DNA of 64,000 nt from Butyrivibrio sp. MC2013. Lineage in GTDB: Bacteria > Bacillota > Clostridia > Lachnospirales > Lachnospiraceae. A model generated the notes under the pieces. It was not told the DNA's origin. It did not search any database and saw only the letters and a list, made by a program, of their open reading frames with translations. Numbering within the stretch: the first letter of the stretch is position 1; every line of letters starts with the position of its first letter. A program made the translations under genes and the position numbers. Below are positions 36,369-43,717 of this stretch, one piece after another. The stretch is from positions 1-64,000 of the forward strand of contig NZ_AUKE01000013.1 of NCBI RefSeq assembly GCF_000424585.1, read 5' to 3'.

Positions 36369-36400
36369 GCTCCTGCATTTAAACCGGCAGGAGCTTTTTT
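36369..36400 (+). terminator. Terminator of the sigma/ABC/VanY operon
   Basis: GCTCCTGC (36369-36376) pairs perfectly with GCAGGAGC (36387-36394), followed by six T residues. A classical intrinsic terminator. Confidence 0.92.
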
Positions 36401-36411
36401 GAAATCATTAC

Positions 36412-36440
36412 TTGACATGTAACAACAATGTCGTTACAAT
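36412..36440 (+). promoter_or_regulatory. Promoter with internal operator for the toxin-antitoxin pair
   Basis: -35 TTGACA (36412-36417), 17-bp spacer, -10 TACAAT (36435-36440). An inverted repeat TGTAAC/GTTACA (36418-36423 and 36433-36438) fills the spacer exactly, the usual place for RelB or RelBE autorepression. Confidence 0.8.
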
Positions 36441-36462
36441 AAGATTGTATGGAGGTGCCATT

Positions 36463-36768
36463 ATGGAAAAAACTGCAACATTAAATTTAAGAGTAAATCC
36501 TACACTGAAGCAAGATGCGGAGTCAGTATTGGGGCGTTTAGGTATCCCGATGTCTACTGCTGTTGATATGTTTTTGAACCAGGTTGTCCTTGTTGGTGGA
36601 ATACCTTTTGCTGTCACTTTACCCAATGCGCCTGAAAGCATCGATGCAACGAAGATGAGTGAAGATCAGATTCATGCCAAGATACAAAAAGGATATGAAG
36701 CGTACAAGGCCGGTCGAACCCAGAATGCTGCAGAAGCATTTAGCCGATTTCGGGAGAACCACAGCTGA
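36463..36768 (+). CDS. RelB/DinJ-family antitoxin
   Basis: About 101 residues with the ribbon-helix-helix start TATLNLRVNPTLKQDAESVLGRLGIPMSTAVDMFLNQVV cut here only by its length limit of family match: sheet residues near 5-11 and helices near 14-45. The C-terminal half would wrap the toxin. GGAGG precedes ATG 36463; upstream in-frame sequence lies within the promoter. The stop overlaps the toxin start (TGATG). Confidence 0.9.
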   Translation: MEKTATLNLRVNPTLKQDAESVLGRLGIPMSTAVDMFLNQVVLVGGIPFAVTLPNAPESIDATKMSEDQIHAKIQKGYEAYKAGRTQNAAEAFSRFRENHS

Positions 36769-37097
36769 TGGATAGATACATAGTTAATATCACCGATGAG
36801 GCGCTTGCTGATATGGAAGCGTTATATGAGTATATTGCAAAGAAGCTGCTTGCTCCGGAAAATGCTATGGGGCAGTATAACCGTATCGCAGATGCGATAC
36901 TGACATTAGATACTTATCCTGATCGATTTGGTCTGTTTGAATGTGAGCCGGAACATTCTATGGGGATTCATAGGATGATAGTGGATAATTATCTAGTTTG
37001 TTATGTTGTTGATCCAGGTGTAGTTACCGTTACTGATGTGTTGTATGGAGCATCGGATGTGCATAAAAGGTTGCAGGAGAGACATAATCAAGTTTAG
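36768..37097 (+). CDS. RelE/ParE-superfamily toxin
   Basis: A 109-residue toxin fold: VNITDEALADMEALYEYIAKKL at the start, a central DTYPDRFGLF segment, and the C-terminal beta strands (IHRMIVDNYLVCYVVDP and VTVTDVLYGASD). The last strand and R/Y pattern fit RelE/ParE proteins; whether it cuts mRNA or blocks gyrase cannot be told. It would stabilise element A during loss-prone excised stages. Confidence 0.88.
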   Translation: MDRYIVNITDEALADMEALYEYIAKKLLAPENAMGQYNRIADAILTLDTYPDRFGLFECEPEHSMGIHRMIVDNYLVCYVVDPGVVTVTDVLYGASDVHKRLQERHNQV

Positions 37098-37125
37098 TGA
37101 TTGAGTTACGAAGGAGAAGATAGAT

Positions 37126-37668
37126 ATGCAGCATGAAATCGACAACAAGACATTGAAAGTAGAAGATTGCGCAGAGACTTTTGAGACAATTTACGAAAAG
37201 GATTATTTTCCTAAAAAATTGCTGAGCGAGATAAAGGAAGCCAATGTTCTCTTAATTCCAGATTATGTAAAAAGAAATGAGGGATATGTGTTCCCTGAAC
37301 TTACACAAGAATTTCTAGAATACTTAAAAGATAATGCTTCAAACAACATAAGACCAGACATTGCTATTGATGATGAGGACTTTAAAAAATTAGAATTGCA
37401 TTCCGCGACAATAACAGTCGTAACTTTTATTGTGAAAGATGTGGTTTTTCCAATAATGATAGGTATAGTGACCAATTTCCTATATGATCAAGTAAAAAAG
37501 ATGCACAGAGAGAAAAAGGATGTATCTGCAAAGGTGAATATTATTACCACAGAAGAGACAGGAAAAAAGAGCAAGATGATTTCTTATGATGGTCCAGTAA
37601 GCGGGGTTGAGGACGCGTTAAATACAGCAGCTAGGGATATATTTGGGAATGATAGCAAAGGAAATTGA
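37126..37668 (+). CDS. Unknown protein with one central hydrophobic segment
   Basis: A 180-residue protein I do not recognise. The N-terminal 100 residues are acidic and soluble, the segment ITVVTFIVKDVVFPIMIGIV (about residues 104-123) is hydrophobic enough to span a membrane, and a basic stretch (KKMHREKKD) follows. Base composition is more A+T rich than the rest of the element. The gene overlaps the next one by about 20 bp. The place just inside the right att end is where variable cargo, including defence genes, is often found. A membrane effector role is speculative. Confidence 0.7.
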   Translation: MQHEIDNKTLKVEDCAETFETIYEKDYFPKKLLSEIKEANVLLIPDYVKRNEGYVFPELTQEFLEYLKDNASNNIRPDIAIDDEDFKKLELHSATITVVTFIVKDVVFPIMIGIVTNFLYDQVKKMHREKKDVSAKVNIITTEETGKKSKMISYDGPVSGVEDALNTAARDIFGNDSKGN

Positions 37669-38488
37669 AGAATATCTTGATAAACCGAATCGTCACCTTG
37701 ATTCTCAAGTCATGGATGAATTAGTAAAACTGAAGGAACAGGCAAGAATAAATAAAGATGAGTATATTGCAAATTATTTATGGTGCCTACAGCAGGTATA
37801 TAAGATTCAATCATCATATTTAACGGCTTTTAGAATGATGAAGGTTGGGAAATATGAGGATGCTTGGAATGCGCTAGACAGAACAGATATAGAAATATCG
37901 TTTCTAGAGCCGCATTTTGAGAAATACTTTGGATGCATTGTTGGATTTAGGTTTTATATTGCTCCTATTCTGAATGCGGTAAAGCAATTTCAAAAATTAT
38001 TTCCGTATAAATATTTTTTCAGTCATGAAATTATTGTGAAAGAAGAGAAATGTTCCATATGTGGTAAAAAGATAAGTTTGAGACATGGATGCAATCATAG
38101 AATTGGTCAACTGTATTTGGGGGAAATGTGTTGCCATGAGATTACTGACATGGAATTTCTTGCTGAGGCAATAGTTACAGATCCTTTTGACAAATATACA
38201 ATCATACACGTTGAAGGACAGGAATATAACTATTATCCGTTAGAACAACTTATGAAAGTGATAAAGGATCCCTTTGCACTTTGGAATGTAGATGAGTTAC
38301 AGGTGGTTAGTCCAGAATATAAAAATATTGGACGAAATGAATTATGTCCATGCGGAAGTGGAAAAAAGTATAAGAAGTGTTGTCTTGGGACTAATAAGAT
38401 ATATACAAAGCACTTCCGCATTAATCTTGCAAATAGAGAATTTGGAGAAATTCAACCATTAACATTTTATAATACAGTCAAGAAGTAA
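37649..38488 (+). CDS. SEC-C motif protein, unknown function
   Basis: About 279 residues. The C-terminal SEC-C zinc motif is clear: ELCPCGSGKKYKKCCLG near residue 232. A second Cys cluster occurs near residue 133-160 (CSICGKKISLRHGCNH then EMCCHE). The rest is helical and not recognised. SEC-C modules occur in SecA and in many stand-alone proteins. ATG 37649 is used; TTG 37643 is also in frame. It overlaps and is probably coupled to the preceding membrane-type protein, forming a two-gene cargo unit. Confidence 0.78.
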   Translation: MIAKEIEEYLDKPNRHLDSQVMDELVKLKEQARINKDEYIANYLWCLQQVYKIQSSYLTAFRMMKVGKYEDAWNALDRTDIEISFLEPHFEKYFGCIVGFRFYIAPILNAVKQFQKLFPYKYFFSHEIIVKEEKCSICGKKISLRHGCNHRIGQLYLGEMCCHEITDMEFLAEAIVTDPFDKYTIIHVEGQEYNYYPLEQLMKVIKDPFALWNVDELQVVSPEYKNIGRNELCPCGSGKKYKKCCLGTNKIYTKHFRINLANREFGEIQPLTFYNTVKK

Positions 38489-38527
38489 CGAGGTGCTGAT
38501 GAAAAAGTAATAATGGAATAAACAATA

Positions 38528-38546
38528 CTGGCAACAATTTGGCAAC
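38528..38546 (+). other. Right-end integrase arm-type sites of element A
   Basis: CTGGCAAC at 38528-38535 and TTGGCAAC at 38539-38546, 11 bp apart, repeat the left-end pair at 24017-24035 in sequence and spacing. The distance to the right core is about 100 bp. Confidence 0.65.
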
Positions 38547-38612
38547 AAAAAATCAGATAGTCAGAATAAAATGTGTAAATGAGATAAAAATATGCCTCAA
38601 TTTGCACCGAAA

Positions 38613-38631
38613 CTAAACATATATGTTTAAG
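38613..38631. promoter_or_regulatory. Repressor operator-like palindrome beside the att core
   Basis: CTAAACATATATGTTTAAG has a perfect 14-bp palindromic core AAACATATATGTTT, the best copy of the site found in the repressor/xis region. It lies 15 bp before the att core. Variants occur at 23998-24015 and 49121-49139 near the other cores, so the site may serve both regulation and recombination. Confidence 0.6.
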
Positions 38632-38646
38632 AAAAACAAAGAACTT

Positions 38647-38662
38647 ATAGAGCTGGAGTGAT
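38647..38662 (+). other. Middle att core (right end of element A)
   Basis: A perfect 16-bp copy of the guaA end, ATAGAGCTGGAGTGAT. It is both the right end of element A and the left boundary of the accreted region B. Confidence 0.88.
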
Positions 38663-38679
38663 AACGAGCCAGGCACGAG

Positions 38680-39009
38680 AAATTCATATGGAAAAACCAC
38701 GAAGTGGTTTTAGTAGATAGCGAATAACCGGTCTGAATGCTAACATTCAAGACCGGTTATTTGATAGCTACGGAGAATCCCATAGGGATTTCCATATGAA
38801 TTTTCGAAGTATCTGGCGACAACAGACGCTTATAGAAATCGCGTTTTGTAGCGATTTCTATAAGAGGAGTGAATGTGCAGGATATAATTAAGTGAACGTT
38901 ATGCCCCGGAAGCGCATATATGCGACTTCTAGGGCTTTGTTGTTTTGCAGGCTGAAATTGTCAGAGGCTTATCTTTCAGGCATAACCGTATGGGAATCCA
39001 TACGGTTAG
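38680..39009. repeat. Branched set of perfect inverted repeats at left of region B
   Basis: The 900 bp from 38489 to 39414 hold no supported gene. Outer arms AAATTCATATGGAAA (38680-38694) and TTTCCATATGAATTT (38789-38803) enclose hairpins 38693-38711 (AAAACCAC/GTGGTTTT), 38724-38760 (16 bp with one bulge, ATAACCGGTCTGAATG) and about 38772-38793 (GGAGAATCCC/GGGATTTCC), which together form a multibranch junction. Beyond it are 38829-38864 (perfect 14 bp, CTTATAGAAATCGC), 38913-38924 (palindrome CGCATATATGCG) and 38984-39009 (11 bp, TAACCGTATGG). Candidate structured RNA, transfer origin or replication origin. Confidence 0.7.
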
Positions 39010-39160
39010 AAATTTCTTTACTTTTTTTCTGAGTTGTTATATATTGTCATATGTATTTCAAGATAGTTCTTTTAAAAGTTCGTTTTGAAATGGCTGTTCT
39101 TTCTGGGACAGCTTGGTAAATCCCAAAATAATAGATAAAGAAGGGGCAAAAGGAGACGGC

Positions 39161-39392
39161 TTACGTGAGAAGTAGTTTTTTTGAGCTGCTATTCCCGTAG
39201 TGACACGCATGATATTTATGGCATCTACGTGAGATGTTGCTCTTGATTCTCGTGGTTCACGTAGAAATAGGTAGATATCTGGATAATTTACGTGATGAGA
39301 GGCTTGTTTACAAGAGCGTATCACGTAGAATGCCTGATGTATCATTGCAGCACTACGTGATAACAGTCAAAAGATAAAGTGTAGTCACGTAG
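39161..39392. repeat. Eight alternating CTACGTGA sites with 32-bp period
   Basis: Eight-base sites start at 39161, 39193, 39225, 39257, 39288, 39321, 39353 and 39385 (intervals 32, 32, 32, 31, 33, 32, 32). Odd sites read YTACGTGA, even sites the reverse TCACGTAG (the second is TCCCGTAG). The array therefore consists of four inverted-repeat pairs on one face of the helix, about three turns apart. The sequence between sites is not repeated. It ends 8 bp before the ribosome binding site of the PD-(D/E)XK-like gene at 39415. Confidence 0.85.
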
Positions 39393-39414
39393 ATCTGAAT
39401 AAAGGAGTTTGGTG

Positions 39415-40215
39415 ATGCAGAATTACAAGGAAGAATTGGAAAAACAAATACAGGAGATTGATGCTCTTATAACCCAAATTGACAAGAATACGTTAAAGGT
39501 AAAGAATCTGAGCAAATGTGGAATTGCAATAAGTAAGAGCAACGGGAAAGACCAGTATTACTGGGTAGATAAGCTTACACAAAAACGGAAGTATGCGAGA
39601 ATCGAAGAAATGGGCAAGCTAAAGAAAGTGGCACAGCGTGATTATGAAATGCTGCTTAAAAAGAAACTTGGAATAATCAGAAATGATATTTGGGGGTTTT
39701 TAAAGCTCTATGATATAAAGGCGCTTGAAAATGTGTATATAGGCATGGCAGACGCAAGGAAAAAACTCGTTACACCGATTATTGAACCTCTGGAATTATA
39801 TGTTGAGAATTGGAAGAAAGAAATTTATGAGCCGCTGGGATTTAACGAAGGCGTTACAGAGTTTTTTTCAAATGATGGAATAAGGGTAAGATCAAAATCT
39901 GAACTGATAATAGCTAATATGCTGGAACAAAAAGGCATTCCATACAGGTATGAATATCCACTTATACTAAAAGGCATAGGAACTGTGAGGCCTGATTTTA
40001 CTTGCCTTAATATCCGTACCAGAAAAGAATATATCTGGGAACATTTTGGAATGATGGATAACATATCTTATGCAAACAAGAATATAGCTAAGATAGAGTC
40101 ATATGAGCTAAGTGGATACTTTCCTGGGAAAAACATGATTATGACCTTTGAGACTTCTCAACATGCAATCAGTTCTAATATAATAAAGGCTATGATTGAA
40201 GAATATCTGGTTTAG
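39415..40215 (+). CDS. PD-(D/E)XK nuclease-like protein of unknown role
   Basis: About 266 residues. The N-terminal third is coiled (KEELEKQIQEIDALITQIDKN) and followed by a small domain (ISKSNGKDQYYWVD). The C-terminal third carries a nuclease-like pattern: RSKSELIIANML (Glu), TVRPDFTCLN (Asp), then KEYIWEHFG (Glu/His), as in PD-(D/E)XK folds. The lineage seems widespread in Clostridia without an assigned role, from memory. ATG 39415 has AAAGGAG seven bases upstream; TTG 39409 is less likely. The eight-site array lies immediately upstream and may be its binding target. Confidence 0.78.
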   Translation: MQNYKEELEKQIQEIDALITQIDKNTLKVKNLSKCGIAISKSNGKDQYYWVDKLTQKRKYARIEEMGKLKKVAQRDYEMLLKKKLGIIRNDIWGFLKLYDIKALENVYIGMADARKKLVTPIIEPLELYVENWKKEIYEPLGFNEGVTEFFSNDGIRVRSKSELIIANMLEQKGIPYRYEYPLILKGIGTVRPDFTCLNIRTRKEYIWEHFGMMDNISYANKNIAKIESYELSGYFPGKNMIMTFETSQHAISSNIIKAMIEEYLV

Positions 40216-40319
40216 CAGGTTGTGCTTCAAAAGAGGGAAAAAAGGCGAAACAGCAGTAGTTTAATTCAAAACTACGAATAAAAACTATCACTACTACTAT
40301 TCACACAACAGGAAAAAGA

Positions 40320-40605
40320 ATGGATAATAAGGCATTTGACTCAAAAAGGATAGCACAGGGCAATGCCAAGAGACCTTGGCTTCATAAGTCTGTAGTAGAG
40401 CAGATTCAATGGTTGAAGTGTGCGATGAGATTTATGGCACAGATCCTACTTACTCCTTTTATGCTGCTAAAGCGGAAGAAACAAGAATTCCGAATGAAAA
40501 ATATGATATTGTAACTGCTGCAGGATGCATCAACTGGGTGGATGAAAGGTTTCATGAGATAGCGATGTATTTTAAAATGCTTTGGTATTTCCTTGATCGA
40601 TGATC
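40320..40605 (+). pseudogene. Degraded SAM-dependent methyltransferase
   Basis: The first 25 codons (AFDSKRIAQGNAKRPWLHKSVVEQ) match the usual start of a class I methyltransferase. The SAM-binding core is missing, and the reading frame then shifts so that EVCDEIYGTDPTYSFYAAKAEETRI, here cited only by position 40415-40489, and the following TAAGCINWVDE continue in another frame from about 40409. An internal deletion plus frameshift is the simplest explanation. The tail after about 40560 is not recognisable. Confidence 0.75.
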
Positions 40606-40695
40606 CGGGCGTTGTTTCGGATTTGTTGAACCGGCTGAAAACAGTATGAGTTGAGGATTCAAGAAAATCAACAGTATGAGAAAAAGGAAGAATTT

Positions 40696-41274
40696 ATGCG
40701 AGAAGGAATAGCTATAGTTGGTCTGAATGGAAGCGGAAAATCCACGCTCGGTCATGCGTTGGCTAGGGAATTGAGTTATTACGAAATAGATGTCGAGGAC
40801 TATTATTTCCCGGAGCAAAAGGAATCCAGACGTGCGGCTCTTGATGGAGAGTATGGAGATTGCCTAGATTATCTGGGGGATATGCCATATTCGGTATCTC
40901 GCACAAAGGAAGAGGTTGAAGAAGGCATAGCGAAAGATATTGCAGCGCATCCAAGATATATTCTTACCGGAGTTACCATCAACTGGAGCGAGGAAATCCT
41001 TTCTACGATTAAAAAGGTGTTTTGGCTGAAAACAGGGACGGATGAAAGAGTACGCCGGGTAAAAGATCGGGAAGAGAAACGGTGGGGCGACAGAGTGGCT
41101 GAAGGCGGGGATATGTATGAGCAGCAAAAATCCTTCCGAGACCTGATAGCTGGATTTACAGATGAAAAGGTTAAAGACAGTATCGGCAAGATCAACTGCG
41201 GTGTAATCGAACTGGACGGAACCCTTCCGGTTCATAGAAATGTAGAGATAATCAAGAATTGGATACAGTTATAG
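40696..41274 (+). CDS. P-loop kinase-like ATPase
   Basis: A 192-residue nucleotide or small-molecule kinase fold: Walker A GLNGSGKSTLGHAL near residue 9, a DVEDYYFPEQKESRR acceptor-region segment, and a REEKRWGDRVAEGG lid-type region. Related stand-alone kinases are often called AAA or shikimate-kinase-like. The start at 40696 follows AAAAGGAAG; an upstream in-frame start at 40651 has no signal. It overlaps the adenylyltransferase gene by 16 bp. A possible role in modifying a small molecule or antibiotic is not provable from sequence. Confidence 0.78.
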   Translation: MREGIAIVGLNGSGKSTLGHALARELSYYEIDVEDYYFPEQKESRRAALDGEYGDCLDYLGDMPYSVSRTKEEVEEGIAKDIAAHPRYILTGVTINWSEEILSTIKKVFWLKTGTDERVRRVKDREEKRWGDRVAEGGDMYEQQKSFRDLIAGFTDEKVKDSIGKINCGVIELDGTLPVHRNVEIIKNWIQL

Positions 41275-42035
41275 TCAGCTTTGTAAAAAGATCCAGAGAA
41301 ATACTAAAGGATAATCTGGTTGGAATATATCTGCACGGGTCAGCGGTTATGGAATGTTTCAACCCTGCTAAGAGTGATCTGGATCTAATCGTGGTTGTAA
41401 AGGAATTTCTGACAGATGCAAATAAACGATTCTTTATGGATATGGTAGTGGAACTAAACAACAAAGGCCCGGCAAAAGGGATTGAAATGAGCATTGTCAG
41501 GCAGAGCGTTTGTAAGCCGTTTGCTTATCCAACGCCTTTCGAATTACATTTTTCGATTGCGCACCTTGATTGGTATAGGAAAGATCCGAAAGACTATATT
41601 TCCAAAATGGAAGGTGAAGATAAAGATCTCGCAGCGCATTTCACGATCATAAACCACAGAGGTAGGTGTTTGTACGGTGCTCCAATCAAAGAGATTTTTG
41701 ATGATGTTCCAATACGGGATTATATAGATTCCATCTGGAATGATATAGCTGATGCTGAGGATGAGATAACGGATAATCCGATGTATATTATCTTAAATCT
41801 GGCAAGAGTTCTTGCGTACGTCAAGGATGGTCTTGTCCTTTCCAAGAAAGAAGGCGGCGAATGGGCACTAGACAACATTCCAGAGGTTTATCATTCTCTG
41901 TTGCATAATGCACTGAAGGAATATGCAGAGGGAATAGATATGGAATACGATATGAACAATGCAGAGAACTACGCTGTTTGCATGGTTGAACAGATAAGAT
42001 CTGAGATGAAAAGAGTGGAAAAAACATGGAACTGA
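41259..42035 (+). CDS. AadA-like aminoglycoside nucleotidyltransferase
   Basis: A 258-residue protein with the nucleotidyltransferase motif YLHGSAVMECFNPAKSDLDLIVVV near residue 28 (shown at reduced length as GSAV then SDLDLIVV) and a C-terminal DUF4111-type helical domain (MYIILNLARVLAYVKDGLVLSKKEGGEWA cut here to NLARVLAYVKDG and SKKEGG). This is the architecture of ANT(3'')/ANT(9) enzymes that adenylylate streptomycin or spectinomycin. It is divergent, so antibiotic activity is only likely. It overlaps the upstream kinase gene by 16 bp. Confidence 0.78.
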   Translation: MDTVIVSFVKRSREILKDNLVGIYLHGSAVMECFNPAKSDLDLIVVVKEFLTDANKRFFMDMVVELNNKGPAKGIEMSIVRQSVCKPFAYPTPFELHFSIAHLDWYRKDPKDYISKMEGEDKDLAAHFTIINHRGRCLYGAPIKEIFDDVPIRDYIDSIWNDIADAEDEITDNPMYIILNLARVLAYVKDGLVLSKKEGGEWALDNIPEVYHSLLHNALKEYAEGIDMEYDMNNAENYAVCMVEQIRSEMKRVEKTWN

Positions 42036-42310
42036 AGATTGTTTAGAATAGAGTTGTAGAAATCTGGTGTGACCGGATTGTTTTCTTCGATGTAAAGGGT
42101 TACCATAGTCTTGCATGTTTTCGTACACTTCTGTGTACGGAGTTGCTAAGGCAGTATACCAAACTTTGGTCGGGGAGGGATCCTGCCTTTTATTGTCAGT
42201 AACTTTCCCATGATAACACAAAAGGCATGGCATTAAAAAATCTGGTGTATTATGCACCAGAATAAATAAGTCCACACCTTTAAATAATCTGCTTGAAAAA
42301 CTGGAATTAG
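42036..42310. other. Gene-free stretch with two hairpins
   Basis: No supported gene on either strand. Perfect hairpins are CGTACAC/GTGTACG near 42130-42147 and CTGGTG/CACCAG near 42242-42260. A reverse-strand open frame crosses it but lacks a ribosome binding site. It may be a junction between cargo modules. Confidence 0.45.
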
Positions 42311-42367
42311 GAAGCATGTAAAGTTACGAATAACGCTTATGATGGAAAACTAAATAGGATTGATGTA

Positions 42368-42805
42368 ATGACATTAGTACGTGGGGAAGAAGTCCCAAAT
42401 GGAGTTTTTCACCTTGTATGCGAAATTATAGTAAGACATGTCGATGGTACTTATTTACTTATGCAAAGAGATCCCAGAAAACATCTGGGCGGAATGTGGG
42501 AAGCCACGGCAGGCGGGTCTGCACTTCAGGGAGAAGACCCACTAACATGTGCGTTAAGGGAACTCTCTGAAGAAACCGGAATCAAAGCTGACAAGCTTAC
42601 AGAAGTCGGCCGTGTGTTACATCACCTACATAAATCAATATATGTAAACTATCTGTGCGAGACAGATGCTGATAAAAATAGTGTGGTATTACAGGAAGGT
42701 GAAACATCGGCATATAAATGGGTTACGGTAGAAGAACTACGCTCAATGCCCCGCAATGAACTGGCAACACAGAGGATGCTTAATTTTATTGAAGAACTGA
42801 AATGA
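42368..42805 (+). CDS. NUDIX hydrolase, 5' end probably truncated
   Basis: The Nudix box is intact: GGSALQGEDPLTCALRELSEETGI pattern (G at 42506 region, then REL and SEETG). Homologues normally have about 20 more N-terminal residues. The frame upstream of ATG 42368 remains open to a stop at 42308 and reads like family sequence (YDGKLNRIDV), but has no usable start codon, so the original start seems lost at a junction. As it stands, translation from 42368 could give a 145-residue protein. Likely substrate is a nucleoside diphosphate derivative, unknown. Confidence 0.8.
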   Translation: MTLVRGEEVPNGVFHLVCEIIVRHVDGTYLLMQRDPRKHLGGMWEATAGGSALQGEDPLTCALRELSEETGIKADKLTEVGRVLHHLHKSIYVNYLCETDADKNSVVLQEGETSAYKWVTVEELRSMPRNELATQRMLNFIEELK

Positions 42806-42815
42806 GGGACGGAAT

Positions 42816-43475
42816 ATGTTAAAACATAAGCTAATAGAGCAAACTGAAGATTTTTTGAAAAAGGCTTTTGAGGATTCTTTATATCTGAACGCTGAGGAGC
42901 ATTTAGCGGGCAAAAACTATCGGTTAGAGCATACCTACAGGGTGGCCAATATAGGTCTTGAGATTGCGAGAAAAGAAGGATTTGATGAAACGGAGATGGT
43001 AATAGCCTGCTTGCTTCACGACATTTCGTATTGTGAGGATTTCGGAGAGAACGGCTGGATCGAACATGGAAGACGGGCAGCGCAACTGGCTCGCTCATTT
43101 CTCGCGGGGCTGGGTCTGTCAGAAGATCGAATAAACGATATCTGCTATGGAATAGCTATTCATGTAGATGACAAAGCAGATTTTGAAGGAGAAAGAACGC
43201 CTTTTGCGCTTTCTGTGGGTGACGCTGACAATATCGATCGCTTTGATGTTTACCGCATTCACGAGATTCTCAGTCATGACGGCTTTCTTGGAATGGAATA
43301 CGAACAAAAACGTGATTACGCCCAAAAGCGTCTTGAAAAGCTTCGTGAGATCATAGATATGCCTTTGGGAACGAAAGCAGCAGAGGAACTTTGGAGATCC
43401 CGTCTGTCTTTCTACATACAGTTCTTCGAAAAACTTGTCAGCCAGGTAGAAAACAGTAAAAGAATTATATTTTGA
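42816..43475 (+). CDS. HD-domain phosphohydrolase-like protein
   Basis: A 219-residue protein of the HD superfamily: RLEHTYRVANIGLEIA supplies the first His, ACLLHDISYCEDF the HD pair, and VGDADNIDRFDVYR the later Asp. Metal-dependent phosphohydrolase activity on a nucleotide is expected. It begins 10 bp after the NUDIX stop, so the two form a unit. No regulatory domain is fused to it. Confidence 0.85.
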   Translation: MLKHKLIEQTEDFLKKAFEDSLYLNAEEHLAGKNYRLEHTYRVANIGLEIARKEGFDETEMVIACLLHDISYCEDFGENGWIEHGRRAAQLARSFLAGLGLSEDRINDICYGIAIHVDDKADFEGERTPFALSVGDADNIDRFDVYRIHEILSHDGFLGMEYEQKRDYAQKRLEKLREIIDMPLGTKAAEELWRSRLSFYIQFFEKLVSQVENSKRIIF

Positions 43476-43717
43476 AAATCGTATAGTATTAAGAACGGAG
43501 AGCAGAAGCAAATCTGCACAGATGATAGAGAAACGTGATATCTATATTTAGATAGTGATTATCTACAATAGACATATTATTTAATGATAATGAAGGGAGA
43601 ATACTACTATGGTGGCATTTTTGAGATTAAGAAATATCTGATAGCATGAGACTTTATTATTAGTTTCATGCTTATAAAGTAGATAAAAAGCATACTAATA
43701 AATAAAGGAGAAGCATT

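Larger units (their letters stand above)
23945..38662 (+). mobile_element. Integrative and mobilizable element A in guaA 3' end
   Basis: A perfect 16-bp direct repeat marks both ends: 23945-23960 (end of guaA) and 38647-38662. Inside the left end, TTGGCAAC copies lie 11 bp apart at 24017-24024 and 24028-24035; the matching right pair is at 38528-38535 and 38539-38546. Contents are a repressor/xis/int switch, MobC-like and MobA relaxation genes, CHC2 primase and VapE, ParMR partition, then cargo. No conjugation pore genes are present, so it is best called mobilizable. About 14.7 kb. A phage-satellite reading (int, repressor, primase) is possible but the relaxase and ParM favour an IME. Confidence 0.88.

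Noticed and set aside
23945..38662. Phage satellite (PICI) identity for element A
   Set aside because: Int, repressor, primase and VapE fit, but relaxase, MobC-like and ParMR genes and the absence of packaging genes favour a mobilizable element.
38680..39009. Known large rumen or phage RNA classes (ROOL, GOLLD)
   Set aside because: The hairpin-rich region is about 330 nt and I cannot match the known consensus of these classes by eye; a covariance-model search would be needed.
39058..39345. 95-residue reverse-strand frame across the eight-site array
   Set aside because: No ribosome binding site, and the sequence is explained by the periodic sites. It could appear as a hypothetical protein in other annotations, but the DNA pattern is the stronger signal.
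39161..39392. CRISPR array
   Set aside because: Period of 32 bp is suggestive, but the repeat is only 8 bp and alternates in orientation, and no cas genes are present.
41868..42317. 149-residue reverse-strand frame downstream of the adenylyltransferase
   Set aside because: It overlaps the 3' end of a real gene on the other strand and has no start signal.
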